Positions 35,886-44,153 of a stretch of 64,000 nucleotides of DNA are shown one piece after another. Position 1 is the first letter of the stretch. Every line of letters starts with the position of its first letter. Below the pieces are notes generated by a model that had not been told where the DNA came from, made no database searches, and was given only the letters and a program-made list of their open reading frames with translations. Origin of the DNA: CAWGJF01 sp963715745 (GTDB taxonomy: Bacteria > Bacteroidota > Ignavibacteria > Ignavibacteriales > Ignavibacteriaceae); contig OY970271.1 of the NCBI GenBank assembly GCA_963715745.1, forward strand, positions 744,001 to 808,000. The letters are read 5' to 3'. The translations under genes were made by a program, and so were the position numbers.

Positions 35886-38800
35886 ATGAAATTATCTTTT
35901 ATTAAATCAATTAAAGTATTAATTACTTTATTCCTTTTACTAATAGTTTTTTTTGTTTACCTGGGTTACAGCTACTACCAGAACAGCAAAAAAAATGAAA
36001 TAATTGAGAGATCAGAAGAACTCAAATCAATTTCCAATCTGTTATCAAACTCCATTACTACCTGGCGTCTTGAGAGATTTGCCGATGCTGAATACCTCTT
36101 TAATAACGTACCTCTAAAAAACTTGGTTCATAGATATTTAAAGTCAGGATCGCAGTTTGATTCTCTTGAAATCGTATCTGCAATTTCTACAATGTATAAG
36201 AATCATGATTATTCGAACATCTGTATAAGGAACTTAGCGGGAGATGTAATAATAAGTATGAATGCAGCAAGGAATATTTTTGTAATAAAAGATTCCCTGG
36301 ATTCAGCAATTAAAAACAAAAAAATTGTGTTTTCAGATTTATATTATGATTCAAAAACCAATTCACCAACTATAGATATATATTACCCGCTTATTTACAA
36401 CAGGGAAACAATAGGCGCAATAATAATGAATATCGATCCTTCTGAAGTATTGTTTCCTATTATCACAGGTCGTTATGTCGATCGTTCATCCGGTGAATCA
36501 TTCCTTGTAAAATTAGAAAATGATAGTGTAATCTTCCTGAGTCCTCTTAAATATTTATCTGGCGGGCATGGATTAATAAAAAAATCAATTTACGATGAAG
36601 AACTTTTATCATCAAAAGTTTTTGAAGACAGTGAAAAAATTATTAAAGGCAATGATTACAGGGGTACATCAGTTATTGCGGATATCAGACCACTAAAAAA
36701 TAGTGCATGGTACCTGGTTACAAAATTAGATGAGTCTGAAATTCTGGCACCGGTTAACGAGAGTGCATTAACAGATGTTTTTATTTTCGGATTAATTTCA
36801 TTTTTAGGCGGGTTGCTTCTGTTGTATTATCATACAAGGATTAATTTTAACAGCTTAAAAAAAATCAGCGAAACGGAAAATAAGCTTAAGGATATACTTG
36901 ATTATAGTACAAACGCTTTCTATTCACACACCCCGAATCATGTATTAACCTATACAAGTCCGCAGTTTTTAACCATCCTTGGTTACACAGAAGAAGAATT
37001 AAAAGTTAAATGGACAACACTTGCCACAGATAATCAGGTAAATTTAAAAGGATTTGAATTAACAAACCGCGCAATTGAAACAGGTAAAGCCCAGCCGCCT
37101 TATGAACTTGAATTAGTTAAAAAGAATGGTGATTTTGTTTGGGTAGAGGTACGTGAAGCGCCCGTAGTTAAAAATGGTAAAACAATTAAAATTGTCGGCT
37201 CCCTTACTGATATAACACAGCGGAAGCAATTTGAAGAAAAATTAAAAATACTTAGCAAAGCTGTGGAACAAAGTACTGCCAGTGTTGTTATCACGGATCC
37301 CAAAGGGAATATTCAATATGTTAATACAGCATTTACATTAGCTACCGGATATACATTACGGGAAGTTTTCAATTCCAATCCAAGAATTTTAAAATCAGGC
37401 CATCAATCTGAAAAGATATATAAAGACCTTTGGGATACTATTTTATCAGGTAAAACCTGGCAGGGTGAACTTCATAATAAAAAGAAAGACGGTTCGTTTT
37501 TCTGGGAAAATGTAATTATATCTCCTATTACTAATGGTGGGGGAAGGATTTCCAATTTTGTAGCAATAAAAGAAGATATAACCGGGAAAAAAATACAGGA
37601 AGCAATCCTGAAAGAAAACGAGGAGAAATTCAGGCTTGTTTTTGACAATAGCAATGAAGCTCTTATTCTGACAAGACCGGATGGTACATTCGATGCTGTC
37701 AATCCCGCTGCCTGTAGAATGTTTCAGTATTCTGCTGAAGAATTGATTAAAAAGGGAAGAGATAAAATTATTGATAAATCTGACCCCAGGTTTGAAGAAT
37801 TCTTAAAAAATAAATCAGAAAGCAACCAAACTTCTGGTGAATTAACATTTATCAGAAAGAACGGAGAAAAGTTCTTAGGAGAATTTTCTTCAACAATATT
37901 TAAAGATAAAGATGGAAACCTGAGGACAAGCACAATTGTTCGTGATATTACAGAACGTAATAAATATGAGCAGGAGATAATTAAAGCCAAAGAAAAAGCT
38001 GAAGAAGCGAGCCAGATAAAATCTAATTTTCTTGCCACTATGAGTCACGAGCTGCGTACACCGCTTGTAGGAATTTTGGGGTATGCCGAACTTTTGTCAG
38101 GTGAACTTAAGAATGCAGAACAAGTTGAAATGGCAGATACCATTTTATTAAGCGGTCAAAGATTACTTGAAACATTAAACTCTATTCTTGACCTCTCAAG
38201 AATTGAAGCAAACAAAATTGAATTTACTTCTGTATCAGTTGATTTACTTAGTGTAATTGAAGAATCTGTTAAACTTTTTAAACCGGTTGCAGTAAACAAA
38301 CATTTGAGTATTGAGATTGTATTTCCATATGAATCTATTTTTATAAAATCTGATAAAGATCTTCTGTTGAAGATATTTAACAATCTTATAAGCAATGCGG
38401 TCAAGTATACAAGCCGGGGAGGTATAGTTGTTAAAGCCTCTACTCAGGCTAACGGAGTAAAATCATCTGTGGCTATAGACGTAATAGACACAGGGATTGG
38501 TATAAGCAGTGAAAATCATAATATCGTGTTTGAACCGTTCAGGCAGGTAAGCGAAGGATTGTCACGAGTTTTTGAAGGCACAGGTCTGGGTCTTGCTGTA
38601 TCAAAAAGATTAGTGGAAATTTTAAATGGTAAAATTTCTTTTGCAAGTGTGCCGGGTAAAGGTTCAACTTTTACTGTTGTATTTCCGGTTTCTGAAATCA
38701 AAATGATAGACGAGGATTCAAGTGAGCAGGAATCGGTATTTGAAGATAAAGACACGCAAGCAAAACTTTCAAAAGATAAATCTGTTCTGATAGTTGAAGA

Positions 38801-39140
38801 TGATTTTTCAAATGCAGTAATGATAAAAACATATTTAGAGGAATTTATAACTGCAGATCATGTTTATAATGGATATGAAGCTATTGATAAATGTAAGCAC
38901 AAAAAGTATGATGCAGTGCTTATGGATATAAACCTTAGAGGTATTGACGGGGTGGAAACTTTCAGGAGGATAAGAGAAATAGATGATTACTATTTTAACG
39001 TGCCGATTATTGCAGTTACTGCGTATGCAATGAAAGGTGATAAGGAAAGATTTCTGTCTGCAGGATTTAATTATTACATACCCAAGCCATTTAAGCAAGC
39101 CGAGTTATTGAACATATTACAGAAAGTGATTGAAAAATAA
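35886..39140 (+). CDS. Membrane hybrid sensor histidine kinase (three PAS domains, receiver)
   Basis: A 1084-residue protein. A transmembrane helix (about 10-28), a periplasmic sensor region with a Cache-like pattern (to about 295) and a second helix (about 298-318) precede three PAS domains (about 335-445, 455-570, 575-695, each followed by a PAC motif). The kinase core has His721 in SHELRTP, then NLISNAVKY, DTGIGI and GTGLGLAVSKR. The receiver at the end has Asp1014 (VLMDINLRG) and the conserved Lys in PKPF. The signal and output partner are unknown; no separate response regulator lies nearby. Confidence 0.93.
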   Translation: MKLSFIKSIKVLITLFLLLIVFFVYLGYSYYQNSKKNEIIERSEELKSISNLLSNSITTWRLERFADAEYLFNNVPLKNLVHRYLKSGSQFDSLEIVSAISTMYKNHDYSNICIRNLAGDVIISMNAARNIFVIKDSLDSAIKNKKIVFSDLYYDSKTNSPTIDIYYPLIYNRETIGAIIMNIDPSEVLFPIITGRYVDRSSGESFLVKLENDSVIFLSPLKYLSGGHGLIKKSIYDEELLSSKVFEDSEKIIKGNDYRGTSVIADIRPLKNSAWYLVTKLDESEILAPVNESALTDVFIFGLISFLGGLLLLYYHTRINFNSLKKISETENKLKDILDYSTNAFYSHTPNHVLTYTSPQFLTILGYTEEELKVKWTTLATDNQVNLKGFELTNRAIETGKAQPPYELELVKKNGDFVWVEVREAPVVKNGKTIKIVGSLTDITQRKQFEEKLKILSKAVEQSTASVVITDPKGNIQYVNTAFTLATGYTLREVFNSNPRILKSGHQSEKIYKDLWDTILSGKTWQGELHNKKKDGSFFWENVIISPITNGGGRISNFVAIKEDITGKKIQEAILKENEEKFRLVFDNSNEALILTRPDGTFDAVNPAACRMFQYSAEELIKKGRDKIIDKSDPRFEEFLKNKSESNQTSGELTFIRKNGEKFLGEFSSTIFKDKDGNLRTSTIVRDITERNKYEQEIIKAKEKAEEASQIKSNFLATMSHELRTPLVGILGYAELLSGELKNAEQVEMADTILLSGQRLLETLNSILDLSRIEANKIEFTSVSVDLLSVIEESVKLFKPVAVNKHLSIEIVFPYESIFIKSDKDLLLKIFNNLISNAVKYTSRGGIVVKASTQANGVKSSVAIDVIDTGIGISSENHNIVFEPFRQVSEGLSRVFEGTGLGLAVSKRLVEILNGKISFASVPGKGSTFTVVFPVSEIKMIDEDSSEQESVFEDKDTQAKLSKDKSVLIVEDDFSNAVMIKTYLEEFITADHVYNGYEAIDKCKHKKYDAVLMDINLRGIDGVETFRRIREIDDYYFNVPIIAVTAYAMKGDKERFLSAGFNYYIPKPFKQAELLNILQKVIEK

Positions 39141-39184
39141 GAGCTTGTTAAATGAAATTATCCAAAGGAAACATAACCTGAGTA

Positions 39185-39412
39185 TTAAAAATTATTTAAT
39201 TTTCTAACCTGTGTTTGCTCCTCTGATTGAATAATTGATTCATTATCTCTCATCTCTCTCGTTGGTGCAGTTTGTCTTAACCATTTTTGCCATTCTAGAA
39301 TTTTATCTTTCTCAAATTTATTTTCAACTATCATCCTTGGATTTTTTTTGATGATTTTTAATGTCTTATGGGAATTTATCCCGGAAAGAAATTCACTGTC
39401 ATCTGTATTCAT
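39185..39412 (-). CDS. Small hypothetical protein
   Basis: A 75-residue charged protein (MNTDDSEFLSGINSHKTLKI...) on the minus strand. I chose ATG 39412 because AAGGAT precedes it; a TTG at 39451 would add 13 residues. No family recognised. It is the only minus-strand frame in this area. Confidence 0.4.
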   Translation of the reverse strand: MNTDDSEFLSGINSHKTLKIIKKNPRMIVENKFEKDKILEWQKWLRQTAPTREMRDNESIIQSEEQTQVRKLNNF

Positions 39413-39848
39413 AACATTATCCTTAGTTTTTATTTTATCTAATCTGTTCAATTTGTATTCCAGTGCGTATAATAATTCCTAACATATTTTAGGGGCTTTA
39501 TGAGAATAATCTTGTCGGGATTTAATAATGGGCTGGTAAAATTTTCCTGTACGTCCCCTTTTGTACCTGAAGGTTACGCAGTGGCAATCCCTGGCTTTTA
39601 ATAATTACAAATGAATTAAATCCCCTCAATTATAGCTTAAAAATACCCGAAGGGAATATATTTGTAATCACTTTTCGGTTTCAATCACTCTGAATAATAA
39701 ATAAAAATCGTTTGGATAGTAATAAAATTTTTCTATTTTGTATTTGAACTCTCTGCAAGTGAGACCACAGTATAATTATCCGCCAAAATTTCTGTCCCCT
39801 GTCTCACAATTCTCTCTTTATAATAAATAAGTAAAGGAGGATTAAGTA
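39413..39848. other. Gene-free stretch before the YCF48-repeat gene
   Basis: About 435 bp with stops in all frames except tiny ORFs, such as one of 33 residues at 39500-39601 preceded by GGGG. I see no repeat, terminator or RNA gene. It probably holds the promoter for the gene at 39849, which has AAAGGAGG before its ATG. Confidence 0.4.
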
Positions 39849-41114
39849 ATGAAGAATCTTTTCTGTTTACTGACTATATTTTTTCTGGGTGAGATGGATG
39901 CTCAAAATGGATGGCATCAGCAAATGAGCGGAACAGAGCAGCCATTATACAGTGTCTGTTTTTCAGATGCCGTTACCGGAACAGCAGTTGGTACTTACGG
40001 TACAATTCTGCGAACAACAGATGGGGGCGAAACGTGGACCGAACAAGACAGCAGCACAACAAACGCACATTTATTCGATGTGACTTTTATTGATTCCAAC
40101 ACAGGAATAGCAGCAGGTATCGTCGGAACAATTTTAAGAACAACTGATGGCGGTGAAACCTGGACAAGCCAGATAAGCGGAATTATCCCGGCTCTTTTTT
40201 CAGTTGCTTTTGCGGATGAAAATAACGGAACCGTTGTCGGGCATACAGGTATTATTCTTAGAACCATTGACGGGGGTATAAACTGGGTACAGCAGCCCGA
40301 TGCACCGACAACCTTGCGGGCAGTTCACTTTGCAGAGGTAAATAATGGATTTGCTGTTGGTGATAACGGTCTTGTAATGCGTACAACAGATGGAGGCGCT
40401 GACTGGTTTGAACAGCCTAACAGCATACAAATAAATCTGCAGGGAGTTTATTTTACTGATGAAAATACCGGAACTGTGGTAGGAGGAAGCAATTTAACCG
40501 GTGCAAAAATTTACCATACCACAGATGCCGGCAGCACATGGGTTCTCCAGCATAGTATTCCAAACATTGCCCTGATGGATGTATATTTCAAAGACCCGCG
40601 TACCGGTACTGCCGTAGGATGGGATGGTATAATTGTAAGCACTTCCGATGCAGGCGAAACATGGATAAATGAAAACAGTAATACCTCAACTTCACTGATC
40701 TCTGTAATTTTTAATAATGAAGGAACAGGGTATGCAGTAGGCGGGGAAGGCACAATACTTATAAAACCCGATAGCGGAGTTACAACTGTTGCCGGGGAAA
40801 TAATCCCAGATGAATTAATCCTTGAGCAGAATTATCCAAATCCTTTTAACCCGACTACAAAGATCAGGTACTCAATCCCGGCTGTCATTTCGAACGGAGA
40901 GAGAAATCTTCGAGTAACCTTAATAATTTATGATATGCTTGGTAACGAATTAGCAACATTAGTTAATGAAGAAAAGCCTGCAGGCAGTTATGAAGTTGAA
41001 TTTTATGCTGAAGGATTACCAAGCGGAATTTATTTTTATCAGTTAAAAGTTTACTCAGCAAACGGCGGGGCCGGAAGGTTTACCGATACAAAAAAAATGC
41101 TTCTGATTAAATAA
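39849..41114 (+). CDS. YCF48/BNR-repeat protein with T9SS sorting domain
   Basis: A 421-residue protein with a signal peptide (about 1-18) and about six or seven repeats of a beta-propeller type, each with a core such as LRTTDGGETW (Asp box). These resemble the photosystem II assembly factor YCF48 fold, but here in a secreted protein. A T9SS domain with NYPNPFNPTTKIRYSIP follows. A dispersed palindromic repeat is read in frame in the linker after YSIP (SNGERNL). Confidence 0.88.
   Translation: MKNLFCLLTIFFLGEMDAQNGWHQQMSGTEQPLYSVCFSDAVTGTAVGTYGTILRTTDGGETWTEQDSSTTNAHLFDVTFIDSNTGIAAGIVGTILRTTDGGETWTSQISGIIPALFSVAFADENNGTVVGHTGIILRTIDGGINWVQQPDAPTTLRAVHFAEVNNGFAVGDNGLVMRTTDGGADWFEQPNSIQINLQGVYFTDENTGTVVGGSNLTGAKIYHTTDAGSTWVLQHSIPNIALMDVYFKDPRTGTAVGWDGIIVSTSDAGETWINENSNTSTSLISVIFNNEGTGYAVGGEGTILIKPDSGVTTVAGEIIPDELILEQNYPNPFNPTTKIRYSIPAVISNGERNLRVTLIIYDMLGNELATLVNEEKPAGSYEVEFYAEGLPSGIYFYQLKVYSANGGAGRFTDTKKMLLIK
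40883..40914. repeat. Palindromic repeat inside the YCF48-protein sorting domain
   Basis: TGTCATTTCGAACGGAGAG followed by AGAAATCTTCGAG matches the ends of the dispersed repeat. It is translated in frame as AVISNGERNL. Confidence 0.65.
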
Positions 41115-41145
41115 CCTGGCAAGATACCAGTATGAAATTAACCAG

Positions 41146-41171
41146 AGGGAACATATTTCTGTTCTTTTTTT
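41146..41171 (+). terminator. Probable intrinsic terminator
   Basis: GAAC-ATATTTCT-GTTC, a short stem, followed by TTTTTTTATA after the YCF48-repeat gene. The stem is weak. Confidence 0.5.
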
Positions 41172-41222
41172 ATAGTTGTTTTTGAATAACACCCGCCATT
41201 ATTTAATTTTATTTTAATAATT

Positions 41223-42725
41223 ATGAAACAAACTGAAGGATTGTCAAATCCCACCTCTGGCGGAAAAGAATTTTTCTCATCCCGCTGGGCATTAATTATT
41301 GCCACAATCGGGATAGCGGTTGGTACAGGAAACATTTGGCGGTTTTCAAGAATTGTTGCACAGAACGGCGGCGGTTCTTTTTTAATTCCCTGGGTAATTT
41401 TTCTTCTTATCTGGTCTGTGCCTTTAATTATTGCAGAGTTCGCTCTCGGCAAAGCTTCAAGAATGGGTCCGGTTGGTGCGCTTTCAAAATTTGCAGGCAA
41501 TAAATTCGGCTGGATGGGAGCGTTTGTTGTTTTTGTTTCAACTGCAATTATGTTTTATTATTCTGTTGTTACCGGCTGGTGCCTTCACTATTTCTGGTCT
41601 GCAATATCGGGTAAGCTTTTCAGCACAACAGATCATCTCGGCTACTGGAATGAATTTTCATCCGGCTACCTTCCGCTGCTTTTCCATTTTACCTCAATGT
41701 TTCTTGTTGCCCTTGTAATTATAAAAGGAGTAACCCGCGGAATTGAAAGGGTAACAAAAGTTTTAGTCCCGGCTCTGCTGGTAATTTTGTTTATACTTTT
41801 CTTCCGCGCAATCACTCTTCCAAATGCAATCGAAGGAATAAAATATTTTTTCACACCTGATTTAAATGTTTTGTTTGATTATAAAGTCTGGCTGAAAGCA
41901 CTTACACAAAATGCGTGGGATACCGGCGCGGGCTGGGGACTGATACTTGCTTATGCAATTTATATGAAAAAGAATGAAGACATTTCCTTAAACGCTGCAT
42001 TGATCGGTTTCGGGAACAACAGCATTTCTCTGCTTGCTGGAATTACAATCTTCTCAACAGTTTTTTCACTCAGCTCAGTCGATGCAATGCAGCAAGTTTC
42101 GCAGTCAGGTCCGGCAAACACAGGGTTGACATTTATTTATCTGCCGCTGCTCTTCAGCAAGTTTTCTGAAATAAATATTATTAATATCTTTTTTGCTTCT
42201 ATATTCTTTTTGGCTTTATTCTTTGCTGCAGTTACCTCGCTTATTTCAATGCTTGAGCTTTCAACAAGAACTTTAATTGATTTTGGATTCAGAAGAAAAC
42301 GGGCTTTAATTTTAGCAGCTTCAGCAGGATTTATTTTCGGAATTCCTTCTGCACTTGATCTGAATTTTCTTGTAAACCAGGATTGGGTGTGGGGCGTCGG
42401 GTTAATTTTAAGCGGGGCATTTATTTCCTTTTCAATTTTACGGTACGGAGTTGATAAATTCAGAACAGAAATTATTAACGGTTTCGGCAGCGATGTAAAA
42501 ATCGGGAAGTGGTATAATTTTGTAATTAAGTTTCTTATTCCAATTCAGGTTGTGGTTTTAATAAGCTGGTGGCTGATAAGCTCAATTTCGTGGGATGAAC
42601 AATGGTGGAATCCTTTCCACGCAGAAAACTTTGGAACAGTTATATTTCAGTGGACAATAATTTTGGTTTTGTTTATTACGCTGAATAAACTGATGATGAA
42701 ACACTTAAGGAATGAAAACGCATAG
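41223..42725 (+). CDS. Sodium-dependent (NSS/SNF family) transporter, large subunit
   Basis: A 500-residue membrane protein of the LeuT-fold sodium symporter family. The sodium/substrate motif AVGTGNIWRFSRIVAQNGGG is at about 37-56, and about 11-12 spans follow. The short MetS-like gene downstream identifies it as a MetP-type importer, which in Corynebacterium takes up methionine and alanine; the substrate here is inferred only. Confidence 0.93.
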   Translation: MKQTEGLSNPTSGGKEFFSSRWALIIATIGIAVGTGNIWRFSRIVAQNGGGSFLIPWVIFLLIWSVPLIIAEFALGKASRMGPVGALSKFAGNKFGWMGAFVVFVSTAIMFYYSVVTGWCLHYFWSAISGKLFSTTDHLGYWNEFSSGYLPLLFHFTSMFLVALVIIKGVTRGIERVTKVLVPALLVILFILFFRAITLPNAIEGIKYFFTPDLNVLFDYKVWLKALTQNAWDTGAGWGLILAYAIYMKKNEDISLNAALIGFGNNSISLLAGITIFSTVFSLSSVDAMQQVSQSGPANTGLTFIYLPLLFSKFSEINIINIFFASIFFLALFFAAVTSLISMLELSTRTLIDFGFRRKRALILAASAGFIFGIPSALDLNFLVNQDWVWGVGLILSGAFISFSILRYGVDKFRTEIINGFGSDVKIGKWYNFVIKFLIPIQVVVLISWWLISSISWDEQWWNPFHAENFGTVIFQWTIILVLFITLNKLMMKHLRNENA

Positions 42726-42801
42726 TGTCATTCCGAGGAGCTTGCAACGAGAAATCTTGATCGTGGTGTACAAAGATTTCTCCCTTCGGTCGAAATGACA
42801 C
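42725..42801. repeat. Inverted pair of the short palindromic repeat
   Basis: TGTCATTCCGAGGAGC...GAGAAATCTT faces AAGATTTCTCCCTTC...GAAATGACA, about 77 bp in all, directly after the transporter stop codon. Confidence 0.7.
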
Positions 42802-42840
42802 AATGTTTAAAATATATTTGTAATAAATAAAGTAAGGCTT

Positions 42841-42918
42841 GTCATTTCTAAGGAACAAAGTGACTGAGAGATATTAAGTTCTTGGGACCGAAGATTTCTC
42901 GCTTTGCTCGAAATGACA
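42841..42918. repeat. Second inverted pair of the short palindromic repeat
   Basis: GTCATTTCTAAGG...GAGAGATATT faces AAGATTTCTCGCTTTGCTCG-AAATGACA. It lies between the transporter and its small subunit. Confidence 0.65.
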
Positions 42919-42932
42919 GTGAGATAATTAAT

Positions 42933-43055
42933 ATGAACATATTTACAATTATTACCGCAATAATAGTTCTCGGACTTGTCTGGGGCGGAGAAATATTTTT
43001 TATCTCCCGCGCAATGAATTTTGAAAAGAGAAAAACTAAAGATGGCAAAAAGTAA
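42933..43055 (+). CDS. MetS-like small subunit of the NSS transporter
   Basis: A 40-residue protein, MNIFTIITAIIVLGLVWGGE and on, with one membrane span and a lysine-rich tail. The VWGG motif and size match the MetS-type small subunit (Pfam Methionine/alanine importer small subunit). It lies about 207 bp after the large-subunit gene, separated by two palindromic repeats, and its end overlaps holA by 14 bp. It is probably needed for the transporter's activity. Confidence 0.75.
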   Translation: MNIFTIITAIIVLGLVWGGEIFFISRAMNFEKRKTKDGKK

Positions 43056-44049
43056 AGCTCCTTCCGTACTTGAGATTTCCTCAGAACTTAAAAAGGGAAA
43101 ATTAAAACCGATCTATTATTTGTTTGGCGAGGATGGCTACAGTCTCAGCAACACACTTAAAGAAATTGAAGAAACGATAAAACCGCAAATCTCATCAGAG
43201 TTTGACCGCGAAGTTTTTTACGGTGACAATTCCGATATGACTAAAGTACTGGATCTTGCAAGCGCATTTCCATTCGGCACAGGGAAAAAGTTTATTGTAT
43301 TAAAGGAAACTGAAAAAGTAACTGACAAAAAATCTCTGAAAAATTATGCAGCATCGCCAGCAGATTTTACAACAATTGTTTTTATTCACAATGGTACAAT
43401 CACAAATCTGAATACAGAACCATTTAAAACTTTAGCTGCAGAAGATTTTCTTTTTGAAGCAAAAGAACTAAAAGGAAAATTCCTGCTTAACTGGCTGGTA
43501 AAGCACGTTTCAACTCTAGGAAAAAACATCAGTGGAGAAGATGCCCAGGTTATGATAGATATGGTTGGCGAAGATCGTCAGCTTATAGAAGCTCAGCTTG
43601 AAAAGATTTTTATTTCTCTTAAAGACAGGAAAGACATTACAACCGAAAGCATACTTTCTCTTTCATCTTTTTATAAACAGTTTACAATATTTGATCTGCA
43701 GAATGAACTTGGAAGAAAAGATAAAAGTAAAGCTCTTGAAATAGGATTTAACTTGGTTGATAACGGAGCCGAAATGCCTTTTATTGTTGCTATGCTTACG
43801 AGATACTACACTGCTGTTGCGAGAATCGGGGAGCTGATTTCAAAGAATGCTTCTGAACCGGAAATTGCAAAAACTGCCGGCGTGCCTATTTATTTTGTTA
43901 AAGATTATATCCGAACAAGAAAAATTTATTCTGATGCACAGATGCGAAAAGTTTTCCGCACTTTGCTTAATACCGACCTAGCCTCCAAAACCACCTCAAC
44001 AGATACAAAAACTCTGCTTGTTCTACTGATAACGGAAATTTTACAGTAA
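43042..44049 (+). CDS. holA: DNA polymerase III subunit delta (HolA)
   Basis: A 335-residue clamp-loader subunit. It shows the family's AAA+-like N-terminus (LKPIYYLFGEDGYS), FDREVFYGDNS, and a helical collar domain at the end. It opens the sliding clamp in complex with delta' and gamma/tau. I chose ATG 43042 (MAKSKAPSVLE); a TTG at 43021 in the same frame would only add seven residues and lacks support. Confidence 0.93.
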   Translation: MAKSKAPSVLEISSELKKGKLKPIYYLFGEDGYSLSNTLKEIEETIKPQISSEFDREVFYGDNSDMTKVLDLASAFPFGTGKKFIVLKETEKVTDKKSLKNYAASPADFTTIVFIHNGTITNLNTEPFKTLAAEDFLFEAKELKGKFLLNWLVKHVSTLGKNISGEDAQVMIDMVGEDRQLIEAQLEKIFISLKDRKDITTESILSLSSFYKQFTIFDLQNELGRKDKSKALEIGFNLVDNGAEMPFIVAMLTRYYTAVARIGELISKNASEPEIAKTAGVPIYFVKDYIRTRKIYSDAQMRKVFRTLLNTDLASKTTSTDTKTLLVLLITEILQ

Positions 44050-44153
44050 AATAATACACTATTTTTTAAGATGGTATTGTGAAAAATTTTATTTGTTGTC
44101 TTGACTTTCAATTTTGATTTATTAAATTGTTTATAATTAAAGGGCAGGGTTAG

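Noticed and set aside
39500..39601. 33-residue ORF in the gap before the YCF48-repeat gene
   Set aside because: No homology recognised and only a weak GGGG upstream; the gap has no other coding sign.
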